A model generated the notes under the pieces. It was not told the DNA's origin. It worked only from the letters and a program-made list of their open reading frames with translations, and searched no databases. Positions 19,885 to 33,025 of a DNA stretch of 64,000 nucleotides are shown piece after piece. This DNA is from Pneumocystis sp. 'macacae' (taxonomy: Eukaryota > Ascomycota > Pneumocystomycetes > Pneumocystales > Pneumocystaceae): NCBI GenBank assembly GCA_018127085.1, contig CM030723.1, positions 5,685-69,684 on the forward strand, in the 5' to 3' direction. The position numbers and the translations under genes were made by a program. Each line of letters begins with the position of its first letter. Position 1 is the stretch's first letter.

Positions 19885-22800
19885 TTATAATGGCAAAGAA
19901 TAACTTTTATAAAAAATGTTTCATATTTGACATTGAAAAATATCGAAAATGGTTCTCAAAAAATATTGATAAACGATAACAAATTAATCGATATACAATA
20001 AAGATAAATAAATATTACTTTATATCAGATCCAGAAATTTTAATTTTTCATTAAGTTTTTATTTTTAGCCATGTAAACATTTATAAAAAAACTATTTTTA
20101 AAATATAATAAAAGTTTTAAATAATGCTGTTTTATTAACAATACTTATATTTTTTATTTTTTGGCACTTGTTCACTGCCTCTCCTTATCTTTTATTGTAT
20201 TTTTACATACAAAGATATTATTATCTTAGTTTTTTATTTTGAGTTTTTCTAAACTTTTATTTTTCTATGAAGTTTTTTTTTGGAAATACAATTTAAATTT
20301 TCCATTATTCATTTTTTATTTAAAACTATTTCAAAGATTTGTTAATTTTTATTTATTTTTTGTAGTTAGTTTCATTGAGTTAATGAAAGTTTAGAGCTAC
20401 GTATATGAAATTTTTTGTATTTTTTTTTCAAATTTTTTCTTTATTTTTCTTGTTTTAATACAATTCAAGTTATAAAAATATTTCTGAATAATGATAGTTA
20501 TTTGAAAGTTATTAATATTTATGTATTTTTTATAGTTTTTCGTAGATCTTTCGCAGATCTCTTGCATTGATAAATTTATATTGTTTTAATTAATGTTGAA
20601 GAATCCTACCTCCATTTCAGTTTGTAAAATCGTATTTTTCAAGATATTTTTTAAATATCTTCAAATGAATTTTATTCTATTCTGTTTTTTTCAATATTTA
20701 ATTTGTTTTATTTTTTATAATATATTAAATATACTTTTTCAAAAAACCTATATTTTTATTTATTTCTAATTATTTAAAAAACAATTGTTTTTTAGTATTT
20801 TGTTTTTAAATTAGTGTATTTATAAACTATTTTATTTTGGAGACTTAAATATATTTCTTGGTTCAGTAAAAGCTTTTTAGTTTTTTATAATATATTTTTT
20901 TTATGTTTTGAAATTATTTCTTAGATAATTTTTCTATATTAATTTAATAATATTTGTAAAATTGTTAAGTACTTCTAATTGAAATATTTTTGGTATATAA
21001 AAAAGGTCAATAGTTTGTCTTAAAATTTAATTTTTTTAAAAAAACATGTTTAATTTGTAAAAAATTTTACTGTTTTTTAGAAAGAAATAATTCTCAATAG
21101 CAATTAAAGATATTCATTTAATACATTTATTTATATTTACATTTTTTATAATTTAATTGAAAATCTGGAAACAAATTATTTTTTAAATTCTAATCAATCA
21201 TGAAATATTAGAGTCTTAGAAATCATAGTTTACTAACCACTTTGTGATCTATAATTTGATAAATTTTTAATTCATTTTTCGAAAGTATTTGAATAAATTT
21301 CTTATTATTTTGATATTAAATAATTATTCACAATTCTTTTACTATTTTCGTAATTATCCAGAAAATATTTATTCTTTAGAATTTTATTACTCTACTTACA
21401 TAGTTTTCTGTATGGCATTAAATGACGTATTTAAGGTTTAATGAATGCGTAGATATGAATGATCATCTAGTAAATGAAAATATAGATAATAAGGATATAA
21501 TTGAGTTTTATATAGTTAATAAGCCTTTTATAGTTGATAAAATTTTAATTAGTAAATTTCTGATAAATTCCGTGTTGTGATATTGATGCAGAGAGCAGCA
21601 ATTATTATATTTAATATTAAATTTATAACATGAGAATAATTTTATTGACCTTATGAAGTCTTATAAATGAACACCAAGATGATACATCTCTATGTTTTAT
21701 AGAGAATTGAAATTGCTAGATAAAATTTTGATGAATTTTAATGTAATTCAATTATGTTTTTTAAATACTATATTATTTTGTGTATATTATTAACATTTAT
21801 AAATAATAGATTTGTCTCTTGTTTTATACTAAAATCTTTATAAATTTTAATTAATTTTTATTAATTTTTTTAACTTTTATTTTTTAGACATGTAAATTCA
21901 TGAAGTAAAAATTTTTATAATTTATCTTATTCTAAATATATATAAAAAAAGTATTAATACATTAAATTTTTCATTGAATGATTTGCTTAAATGATATTTT
22001 TAATCGGAATTAGTATCTTATACAATGAATTATTTAAATTTTAATTGGCATTTTTTATTATTAATATTAATTTTAAAATTAATGATTCTAATTTTTAAAA
22101 CATTTCCAAAACATTTTATCAAAATTATAGAAAAATTCAAAGGCATATATTAAAATTAAAAATAAAATTTATAATTTTCTATTAAAAATGTATATATTTT
22201 TAAAAAAGTTTACTTTCAAATGTATAATTAAAACTTTATATTTAAATTTCAATTTAAATTAGTATTGTTACGTTTAAGGTTGTTAATAAAATTGAAGATG
22301 GAATTCAGTTTTGGAATTCAATTTTATAGTCAAATGTTTAGATTTTTAATGTAAAAATTCTTCATTTAGTTATTTAAAAGAAAATTTATTTAAATTTTTG
22401 AAACCTATTTGAATTTTTTTATATTTTATGTAGAAATAAGATTTTTAGGCTTATAAATTTGTAAATATTCTTATAATAATTATTTGATAATTATTCATTT
22501 TTATTAATTAAAAGGGTAGTATTTTTGATTATAAAATATATTATGCAACACTACTACTATAAACTATCAAAATAATCAATATCTTTAACATTGATTTATT
22601 TATTAAATATTTCAATAAAATTATGATTAATTATTTTTCATATAATAAAACTATTTTGAATTTTAAAATTTAAATATCTAAAAACGTGTATTTAATTAAT
22701 TATATATATAAACAAGTCCTAAATTTAATTTTTTATATATTTATAATTTCAAATCTAATACATAATGAAATTAAAATTAAACTTTAATTTTAAAATTATA

Positions 22801-23955
22801 TAATACGCTGTTAAAGAATTAGTCAAATATTGAAATTTAGTATTAATGGTCTTAATTTGATAAAATATTTTATATTAATTGATATTTTATTTAAAGATTT
22901 TGTTAACAGTAAGAATTAAAGATATTTAAAATTTTAGATAAAAATATATAAAACTAAAATATTGAAAACTAAAATAAATGTATAAGTTAATATATTATTC
23001 TATAAATATATCAATATCTTCTATAATAAATATGTTATACAAATAATTATTACATATTAATTTTATAATTCTAATTCTTTTAATATATTTAGTATAATTA
23101 ACATCATTAACAATCTTTTCCTATAAAAATTAATTAATATTAATGTATTTTTTAAAGAACTACTTTTTTATGTAATTAGATAATTTTAGTTACAACGATA
23201 ATTTTGTCCAATTAAATTATAATATAAAATAAATTGATTAAATTTTTTTAATTAAATATTTATTTTTAATTTTATCACTAAAGCATTATATTTTACTTAT
23301 TAATCATTCCGATTAAAATATCAATTATTTTTTTTTTTCAAAAATTAATTTCTTGAAAATTTTCAAATTCTTAAAAAAATTTTCTTCCGTTTATTTTGTT
23401 TTTAACAATTTGCCTGAATTTATTATTATATTTGTTTTTTAGACCAAATTTTTATTTTTTAGATGAAAAAAAAAATATTAAATAGATTAATAAAATATGT
23501 AGAATTAAATATGCTTTAATACTAGATCTATTCTTTTAAATTTTTATATTAAATAACGGAAAGAATAGAATCAAGCAATTTTAAAATAAACACTAATTTT
23601 ATTTAAAAGTAATAAAATTTCAAAAAATAATTTTTTTAACTCAGACAGTCTTAAATATTTCATAATTGTCTCTATGATGAATATATAACTAAATATTCTA
23701 TGGAAATTAGAAATAAATAGAAAAAATATAAAACAAATTCTGAAAAAACTTACAGTGTCAATTATTTAATTAATTTATGTTTGTTATTTATACTTTAGAA
23801 TATATTTGAATTTAACTTATTAATAAACACATAATAAACTAATACAAAAAACCAATTTCTTCCTAACATTTATTTCTTATTTTATTTACTTATCTTTTGA
23901 TTTACTTTTTAATTTATATGTTACTGTCCTAGACCTTAGTTATCTATGTATTTTT
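19885..23955. other. AT-rich gene desert
   Basis: About 4 kb of extremely AT-rich sequence, dominated by A/T runs and short direct repeats. No frame has a recognisable domain, and no tRNA-like arms are visible. The part next to 19885 is the presumed promoter of MSG gene 4. Older, unrecognisable MSG relics may be present. Confidence 0.6.
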
Positions 23956-24703
23956 CTAAATCATAATCGAAATAATAACTATCAACATTACCCTTTTCAT
24001 AAGACACAATCCAGTTATCTCCATGCCTCTACTTAGCTTAACATCAGCTGTTTCATTTTTCCCAGTAACATGCTTGCTAGATTGCATCATTGCATTCTAT
24101 AGTCTTAATTTTGTACACAGTTTTTATTTTTTACATAAACTTAAATTATTGCATTCCTCTTTAAATTTTTCTGAACATGCTTCCTCTATAAAAATACAAT
24201 CATTTTGCATTTTAGACTCGTTTTGAGAAACAGAAAATTTATTATTGATACTTCCTAAATTCTTTTTAATTCCTTCACAATATTCCGGAATGCTCTTTTC
24301 AAAGTCATTGCATGTATTTTCATATTTTGTTTTATCATAAAATATCTTCACTTCTGAATGAAATCTTTGTATAATTTCGCCAGCATGATCCATATTTTTT
24401 AATTTTTTTCTGTATTCTTATAACTTTGCTTGACATTAATTATTTATAGAATTTTTTTAGGATTAAAGAAAAAAAAATTCTTTACCAGACAAAAAATTTG
24501 TAAACTTTTCACATTTTTGCATTACTTAAAAGTTTTCATACGTTAGTGAAATTAACATTATATCTGATAATAGATTTAATATAGATATTTTATGAACAAA
24601 TTTTAAAAAAAATTAAAAATGAGAAAAAGAAAAAAATAATACCAATATTTTCAGAAAAAGCATAGACTATGCAAAAGAATTCAGGTAATACGAATACTTT
24701 CAT
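23956..24703 (-). pseudogene. MSG relic keeping both ends, middle deleted
   Basis: A signal exon beginning MKVFV at 24703 parallels MSG gene 4 base for base around ...GCTTTTTCTGAAAATATTGG. A decayed second exon near 24480-24124 aligns with the MSG N-terminal module (YENTCNDFEKSIPEYCEGIK; SKMQNDCIFIEEACSEKFKE) but carries frameshifts. After a stop the sequence jumps to the MSG C terminus (GKNETADVKLSRGMEITG, then MKRVMLIVIISIMI and a stop at 23956-23958). Roughly 2.3 kb of central coding sequence is missing. It is clearly a pseudogene by stops, frameshifts and deletion. Confidence 0.85.
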
Positions 24704-26099
24704 TTATAATGACAATAGATAACAATTTTTATAGGAAGTATTTCATATTTGATATCGAAAAATATCAAGTTACCAACAAATAAAAAATTGATAAGCGATA
24801 AGTATTAATAATCGATATATATAACAAACAGAAAATAATTTCCGTTTTTAGTACAGATGTATAATTTATTTTTTTAATGGGTTTATATTCTGATATCCTT
24901 AAATTTACATAAAATTACATAAAAAAACTATTTTTGAAATATAAAATTCTAAATAACAATTTTATTATTATTATTACAAGTCATCTTTTAATATTTTTTA
25001 ATAATTTTCTTTTTTTATCGTGTCTGTTATAAAATATCATCGTTTCAAGGTTTGATTTTATTAAATTTATTTTCGTCAGACTTAAATTTCTTTTGAAAGA
25101 GTAATCTAATCAAACTTCATATTATTTATTTTTTATTTAAAATTACTTTATATATTTATTCATTTTTTACTCATTTTTATACTTTATTGATTCAAACTTA
25201 AAATTATGCATATAGTAATATAATATTTGTGTTTTTTAAATTTTTATTAATTTCTTCCATTTTATATAATTCAAATTATAAAAATAATTCTTAATAATAA
25301 TTACTTTTTGAAATTTGGATGTTCTTAAGTGCTTTATTTCAAAATTTTATGTTCTTAGTTATACAAGTTTTTTATATATCTTTTGTATTAATAAATTTTA
25401 ACGTATTATTTTGATCCGCTTCAAAGATTTATTTTTGGTTTTGTTTTGTAGATTTCTGCTCTTCAGAATATTTTTCAAATACTTTTGAAAAAACCTTAGA
25501 CTATTTTTTTGCTTTTTTCACACCATTTAGTTTGCTTTGATCTTTTATAATATATCAAACATCTTTGAATCTTATATTCTCATTGATTTTTTATATATTT
25601 ACTATTGTTTTAAATTTATGGATCTTTAAACTACTATGTTTTAAGAATTTGGATTCTTCTGATTATCTAAAAGTTTTAGTTCTTGATATATTTCTTTTGT
25701 AATTTATTGATATACAAAAGTTTTAGTTTGTTTTAGATAAAATTTAAATTTTATTTGAAATTAAAATATGATAAACGTATTTTTAAAAAAATTCTTTTGA
25801 AAATAATCAAATAAATACAATTATTCAAATATTTAAGTATATCTACATTTTTGTGATCTAATTAAAAAATGAAAAGATAAATCATTTCCTAAATTATAGT
25901 TAAATGTCAATGCTTTAAAAATTGTATTTTATTGGTTTAGTGCACACAAGTCGATACTTCCTAAAATTATTCCTCAAAAATGTCTAGATAATTTCCCCAC
26001 TTCAATGAGTTATTAATCTTATAATTATCATCAAAAATGTTTTATAAAAATGCTTCATAAAAATACTCTGAAAATATTAATAAATAAATATTGTTTTGC
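24704..26099. other. AT-rich spacer
   Basis: AT-rich sequence upstream of the relic at 23956-24703. The first few hundred bases resemble the 5' flank of MSG gene 4 (shared stretches around GAAAAATATCGA and ATTGATAA.CGATAA), so the duplication included the promoter region. Nothing else recognisable. Confidence 0.55.
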
Positions 26100-26900
26100 T
26101 TTAAACAAGTATCCATGATCCTAGTATTACTTCCGTAGCTATTCAAAATAATTCTATCATATATAATCCTTGTGTTCTGATTCTATAACCTTTTCCATAA
26201 CCTTTTCTGCAACCATTATTAGGTGATATCGTTGGTTTAGGTCTTGAACATGTAGCTGATGTGTATGTAGTTGATGTGTGTATATCTTACTGTGTATAGT
26301 TAATAGAGTTGTTGGCAGAATTGTAGTTAGTGGTATCTGTTTTAGCAATGTTGTGGCTAATGAACTTTGATAAATTGGGTAGTACTGATTTCGATGTTGG
26401 TAATGTTGATCCAGTCTTGGTTTTGATGCTGGTGGTGATAGGGGCACTAATAATTTATAATTAATAGTAAATTTAGTAAATTTAGTAAATATATAAGAAA
26501 TTTTATCGTTAATTCTAGTACAAAATCCTATATATAAACACAATTCTAATTAACACTTTTTAATGGAATTAGAATTAATAGAACATGTTTAAAGCCTTTT
26601 AATGTAAGTTTATGGGACAACTTCTCTAAATATAATGTTAAGTGTTTGCACTGAATGTAAGATTTATTACAATGAAATTCTTTTTTTGATCTGTAGTAGA
26701 ATTTTTGCTTTTTTTATTCATTTTGCTACATTTATCAATAATAGATATTTTCTCACCAAATATCTTTACAAAATTAATAAACTTATTATGTTGTCTTAAG
26801 TTATCATTATAGACTCCTTTCAAGTTCAGAACATAAAAAACGTAAGAACAACTGATTTTAAGTACAGTATTATAAAGAAACTTGTAGCTCAGTAAATCTT
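26100..26900 (-). pseudogene. Decayed relic of an MSG/p55-like C terminus
   Basis: On the minus strand, about 26295-26105 reads TSTTYTSATCSRPKPT, then a GYRIRTQG...ILGSWILV segment. That matches the GYGIRIEGFHRAG...AGVWMIV tail of the p55-like gene at 33.0 kb position by position, but it has in-frame stops and lacks the Glu-rich region. Upstream sequence to about 26.9 kb has weak Lys/Cys-type MSG character. More decayed body may continue to about 28.4 kb, where I cannot delimit it. Confidence 0.6.
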
Positions 26901-29219
26901 GTGATAATAGTCAATATTCTTTTTTAACTTTGTCTAGTATGTATTTATATCCATCCATTTTATTAGTAGAAACATAATTTAGATTATTCTATGAATAATA
27001 TATATCGATGTAGTTATTAAAATAAATATTTTTATAAAGAAATCTTATTTTTCTGTATATTCAATTTTAGTTATATAAGCATATTTAGATCAATGCAATA
27101 TTTCTTGAGGCGTTAAGTCTACAGTAGATTTGTCATCTGATTTATCTTATTCTTTATGTTTTTAGATAAAATAGGTGTAAAATCATTATTTTATTCTTTT
27201 AAAGTATCACTTAATTTTTTGCATTTATTATTAAATGTTATTAGTCTTTTATATACTTTTTTTGGATATAAACATTTAAATAGTATATAATAATTATTGT
27301 AGATACATTTCTCAAAGTTAAGTAAAAGCTAGGATTGATAATCATTCCAAGTTAGGCAATGTTATAAAGATATATTAATTTTTGTTATTTTAATGTTTCA
27401 TTGAATTTCATCGTTAATCTTATATTAATAGTTATCTTTAAATATGTTTAATAACAAGTTGTATTTTTCTATATGTTATATCAAACTTAATGATTAAAAT
27501 ATTTAAAGAAATAACATGATAGTAGATATTTTAAATATTCTTTAAAAATTATATTTTGAAATGGAGAAAAAATTCTTATTAGTGAACTTTATTGAATATG
27601 TTTCGAAATATTGTTAATTTTTATAATACATGCTTTTTCAAACATAATATTTGTTATTATTAACTTTATTTTTATATATAGGACTAAAAAGATCTAAATA
27701 TTTTATTAAAGGAGATTTTTTATTTAATTTTCTTTTGTAGTCTGCAGTTTTTGTAAAATTTTTTGAATTAAGATGTTAACAATTATTGCATTCAGAAATG
27801 ATAATATTTTATCAGTATGGATACTTAATTTATTTAATCTTTTACAACTGCACAAATAATGTCATGCTATACTAGTAGGTGAATTTTCAAAAAAATTAAA
27901 ATTAGCATTTTTAGAAAATCATAAAAACTTTTTTACATAATTTGCCTGAAATAAATGACATTTAGGACAAAGAGATTGAAAATTTAAAATGTTATTATAT
28001 CATTTTCTTAATTAGTTTATACACTTACTTCTCAATATTCTTTTAACAAGATTTTAACAACGTTTTTTAGTTTATCATAGTTTTGTGTATGATTTTTTGG
28101 ACTATGTATTCTAAAAAATTCACTTTTAATTTACTATACTGATTATGTTTATCTGTTTTTTAATTTGAGAATCCCTCATTAGTTTCTATTGAAGCAGATA
28201 TTTTATGTGAAGAATGGTATAATAATTGGCAATTTGCACCAATATAATAAGTATTATCATTTATCATTATTAAATTAATGCATACTTTTTTCAAATTTTT
28301 TCACAATTAGTATTTAGTTCATTTGGAGTTAAATATTTTTTTTATAATTACTTGTTTTAATAAATCTTAGATCATTGAATTCTTGATTTTAGACGATCAT
28401 TATATTCTTCGTTTATGATTACATGGAAAAATAATGGATCACTATCATATAATGGAGAATACGTTTAAAATCTAATAAATTAAAATTAAATAAAAATAAT
28501 CTAAAAGATCTTCATTTTTTTAAAAAATAAAAAAGCATTTTTTATAATAATGAAAATTAGGAGAATACATATCTTTATGAACAATAGCATGAATAAAAAG
28601 AAAAATAGAAGGAATTAATTTTTAGTTACATTATTAGTCTAAAAATACGAGTAAAAAGTGATATTGAAAAAATGATTTGTATAAAAAAAAATAAATAGAT
28701 AACATCTGGCAAATAAATAACCCTATTTTGTATATATAATGGTTATCTATTCTAATAGTTTCCAAAAATTTTATTTTTATGAATTTATTTTAAAATGTTA
28801 GTTTTAAATTATTTAATTTAGTTAGGATTTTTAATAGTTTTTTTATTTTGTTTAGAATAGTATAATTAATATAAATATTCTTTCAAATATTTTTTTATTT
28901 AAATCATCTTTTATATATCAGTCTTTATAGTTAATTATTTTAATTCTCATTAATATGTATTTAAACATAATCTATAAGGTAATGCAGGGTAATAAAAAGT
29001 AAATTTAAAGTATATGATAAGTAGGTTATAAAAAATTATACGTCTTATGATAAATATATAATAATTAGATAAAGAGTATATATTGATCTTTTAAAAAAAT
29101 TATTGGAAATTTATTTAAAAGATATCACTTTGTTCAGTTTATCATTTATTCTTTAATTTTTTTCATTTATCTGTTTTTTTAAAGACATATGTTTTTGCTT
29201 TTTTATATCTTTTAAATCC
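26901..29219. other. AT-rich DNA, possibly the decayed body of the 26.1 kb relic
   Basis: Minus-strand reads here show scattered Lys/Asn/Cys-containing stretches reminiscent of MSG modules, but all are broken by stops within about 30 codons. No intact gene, tRNA or clear repeat is visible. The assignment as relic sequence is inference only. Confidence 0.35.
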
Positions 29220-29520
29220 AGTAATCTCCAGACTATAATTCAAATAACTATTATCAATAGTATCCTTTGCTAATACTTTATTCTAACTTTTTCACTTAGT
29301 TCTAGATTTACTAGATTATCTTTGTCCTCTTATAGATTTCGTTGGTTTAAGTAGTTTTGTCAATGCTAATGCTATTATTAAGATTATTGTTAATGTTTGG
29401 ACAAATGTAATTGTATATATTCATATTTGTGTTAATATGAACCTACGTATTGATGTCTATATCAGCGTATTTGTATGTGTTAATGTATATGTAATTTTAA
29501 CTTTATTTTTCGTAAAAATA
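29220..29520 (-). pseudogene. Decayed relic of an MSG C terminus
   Basis: The minus strand shows, in order, a Thr-rich stretch (YTLTHTNT), KLLKPTKSIRGQR resembling RRCKPTKCTTGDE, and further down a hydrophobic ILLIIVI stretch resembling the MSG tail LLGMMISVMI. It is interrupted by several stops and a frame change. Order and spacing match the functional genes at 5.9, 9.2 and 12.6 kb, so it is a fragment of a lost MSG gene. Confidence 0.6.
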
Positions 29521-32500
29521 GATTCATATAGTTTCTTTGTAGATATTTTTCTTTTATTTTAGTATTTCTGGTTTTTTGTAATTATCTAGTGTTATTTTTT
29601 GTGATCATTTAAATAATTATTTCTATTATTTAATAGCATAATTTCTAAATCTAATTTTTTATAAATCCTGATCTTTTTATCATTTAAAAAATAAATGCTT
29701 TGTATAAATAATAAAAGTATTTTGTTTTGTTTTATTTGTTCTTTCTGTGTACTATAGTGTATTTTTTTTAATTTTTTTCTTATTTCGTAGGATATATAGA
29801 AAATATATATAATTTATAATAATTGTCTTTATATCACTTAGATTTTTTTAGATCTTTTTATATCTTTTATGCCTTTTTAATTTTTTAAAAGCATATATCC
29901 TTTTTGTTTTTTTTTTTTAAAGTTTTTTGTTTTTTTTTACTAATTTTTTTTTTAGCATAAAAATAATTATGCGTATGTATTTTCTTTATATTATAAAAAT
30001 TATTATAACATATATAATGACATTTATTTTAGATTCTAAAATAATTATTTGTTCTCTTAGGACTGAAATTGATTTTTTTTTGGTTCATCTATTTTTCTAT
30101 TTTTTTTCTATATTTGGTGATGCTAATACCATCAGTAATATTGTTGTTTATCTGCTGCACTTAAATATAAATCTATGAAGTTTCTGTGTATTGTTTTATT
30201 ATATATTTCCACTATTAATATTAACTTTGTAATTTGTTATTATTAAAATAGGTAACTACATTTATCATTGCTCATATAGATAAATCTGTAATTACTAATA
30301 TTAAAGAAAAAACACCTAGTTATTTATCTTGTTTGTTTTCTGTCATTGATTATATTTTTGTCCATTATTTTAGAAATTAAGATTAATATTTTTAATGCCT
30401 TTTTAAGATTTTAATTTTTTTTAACAATGTTATTTGTTTTCTATTTTTTTAGAAATTTGAGTAATATAATGTATTAATTATTCACTTCTCTGAAAAATTC
30501 TTGAAGAACTTGGTTTTAGTATCTATGTCCTTAATAGGAAATTTTTAATGAAATTTTCAGAAGTGTTATTTTTAATATATTACAATAAATTGTTAAGATT
30601 TATGAGATAATATTACTAAATTTAAATATTTATTTTAATTATTCATATTTCTTTTTAATTTATAAATTAATCTATTCATTAAAATTTTCGTTTTGAAAAT
30701 AATCTATATTCAAATTTTTTTAGAATTATTGTTTTGAATATTATTTTCTTCTAATAAAAAAATAATTTTCTATAAAATTAATATAACATAATTACAAAGA
30801 AATAGAAATTTTCTGATATTATTTTATTAATATTTTTAAAGATATTGATAACTCTCAAGACTTTTATATTAGTTTTGGATCTCTAGAACTGTTTTTCTAA
30901 TCTAATTATATTTCGTAGATAATAATATATACTAATATATGTAATATATAGAAAAATAAGATGCATTTATTTTTTTTGACAATTTATGGCACTTCTTATT
31001 TAAATATATAAATGCAATTTTTTATAGATTCAGATAATATTTGTATAACTTTAAAATAGATTTTAATTTGTTTAAACCTTCAAAACATAGTATATTTTAT
31101 TTTTGTTATATTATTACAGTTTAAAAAGTCTAAAATGTACTTATATACACTATCTAATTAGATATTATTCTTGACTAAATCATATAGTTCTTAATAAATA
31201 TATAAAATAAATAGTTTATTGTATTTATTTAATTTTTCATATTCATTTATTAATTTTTATTTTTAATATTTTTTAAGTTTGTTCTACAATATTAGATAGC
31301 AAGTAAGATAATTCACTTTATAGTAATTCATTACTTAATATGATAAAATTTTAATTTATTATATTTAGATTTTCGATTTTTTCGAAGTTTCTTAAAATAC
31401 TTTTTTTTCAAACAAAATTAATATAAGTTCAGCTACATTGTTTTTATCACTTGTTTTTTTGTAATTTATTTATGTAATAATTTTTTTATTTGTTTTTTTT
31501 ATTAAAAATATTTATATTTGTCTTTTTAGTCTATTAAGATTTTTTTAAAAACATTATAAAATTTTAGTATTACTATCTTTGTTATGTTTTTAGTAATAAT
31601 TCTTTAATTATAACATTATTTAATATATTCGAAAAAGCCTTTTGAATTTATTTTTTGTATGATTAACAAGATAGTTTATTCAGTTAAGAGATAATTTTTT
31701 TAATACATATTAACTCTTTTAAATATTTTAAATATTTTTTTAAATTTCTTATTTGAGATTATAATTATAGCTTGGTATATAAAAATAATGTTTTTAAAAG
31801 TACCAAAAAACATTTTGTTAGTAGTATTTGTAAGAAAATTAAGTTTTGTTTCAAAAAAATATACATTTTATAAAATATACATTTTATAAATAATTTATTA
31901 TTTCTTTAGTTTTAAAAAATGTATTTAGTTTATATTTTTATTTATTTTGTCTTTTAGATTTAAGAATTTTTAAACAGATTTTTCTTAATTATATTTTTAT
32001 AACATTTTTTAAAACAGTTTAATTTTTAATATGTTGAATATATTTGAAAAGTATGCATTGTTTATTTTTCATAATTTATTGTAAATAGTTTGATTATTTT
32101 CTTAGATTATTAGGAAATTAGTGTATTTTTTTATCTTTTTATTTTTTTATTTTTTATATATTTTTTTGAATTAAAAATATGTTTTATATAGTTCTATTTT
32201 AATCATTCTTTTTAATTTATGATTTTACAATTAATATCAGATTTATATAAGTTCTTATTAAGTCGATTATAATCTAGAAAAATAAGAAATTATAGTCTTA
32301 TTTTTAAACAGTATTCTTATTATATATTCTACTTAAAACCATTTTTATTTAATCTTTTTTGAAATATGAAAAACAATTAAAAAGTTTGTATATATGTATT
32401 GAAAGAAAAATTTAGATATTCTTTTATTTAATTGTAATAGTTTATAAAAAATTTGAAAAAAAAAAAAAAACAAAAAATAGAAGTTGTTTCTTGGTATTTG

Positions 32501-33025
32501 ATTAAAGATTGTCTTACTGCTAGATTCAGGTAATGTTAAATTAGATTTTATCTACTTTAAAAATGATATAGTTACAGATTTTCTAAGCTATAAATATTAG
32601 AAAGATATATTTCATTTTTTAAAAATAGATCTAAAAAAGAATAATTTCAAAGAATTTGTAAAAACAAATTTTATTTTTGAAAATGAATTAATAATATTTG
32701 AAAATGAATTAATAATATTTGAAAATAATTAAATGAATATATTTTTTATATTTTAGGTAAAAAAATAGAAAATTTACTTTAAAAGGAATAACTGGATAGT
32801 AAATTAGATGGGTCAGAAAATGCAAGCCACTAGTTTGTCCCACTATTGAAAGCTAATAATTTGGTGAATTCATTTACTCTCGATAATTTTCATAAAAACT
32901 TGTTTTTGCAAATTATTTTTTACAAAAGATTAGGTTTACAAATATTAGGATTCAGTTTTATAGCAAAATATATACAAATGCTTTCTATATCTTAAACAAT
33001 TATCCAAACAAATGCTCCTTATATC
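29521..33025. other. AT-rich gene desert upstream of the p55-like gene's 3' end
   Basis: About 3.5 kb of A/T-run sequence. No conserved reading frame, tRNA or structured element is recognisable. Near 32675-32715 a short direct repeat (TTTGAAAATGAATTAATAAT) occurs in tandem. At about 32985-33050 a roughly 33-base unit is tandemly duplicated across the stop codon of the p55-like gene. Confidence 0.55.

Noticed and set aside
29927..30178. Plus-strand frame of 83 codons with hydrophobic content
   Set aside because: Phe/Ile/Tyr composition follows from T-rich DNA; no neighbouring exon or motif supports a membrane protein.
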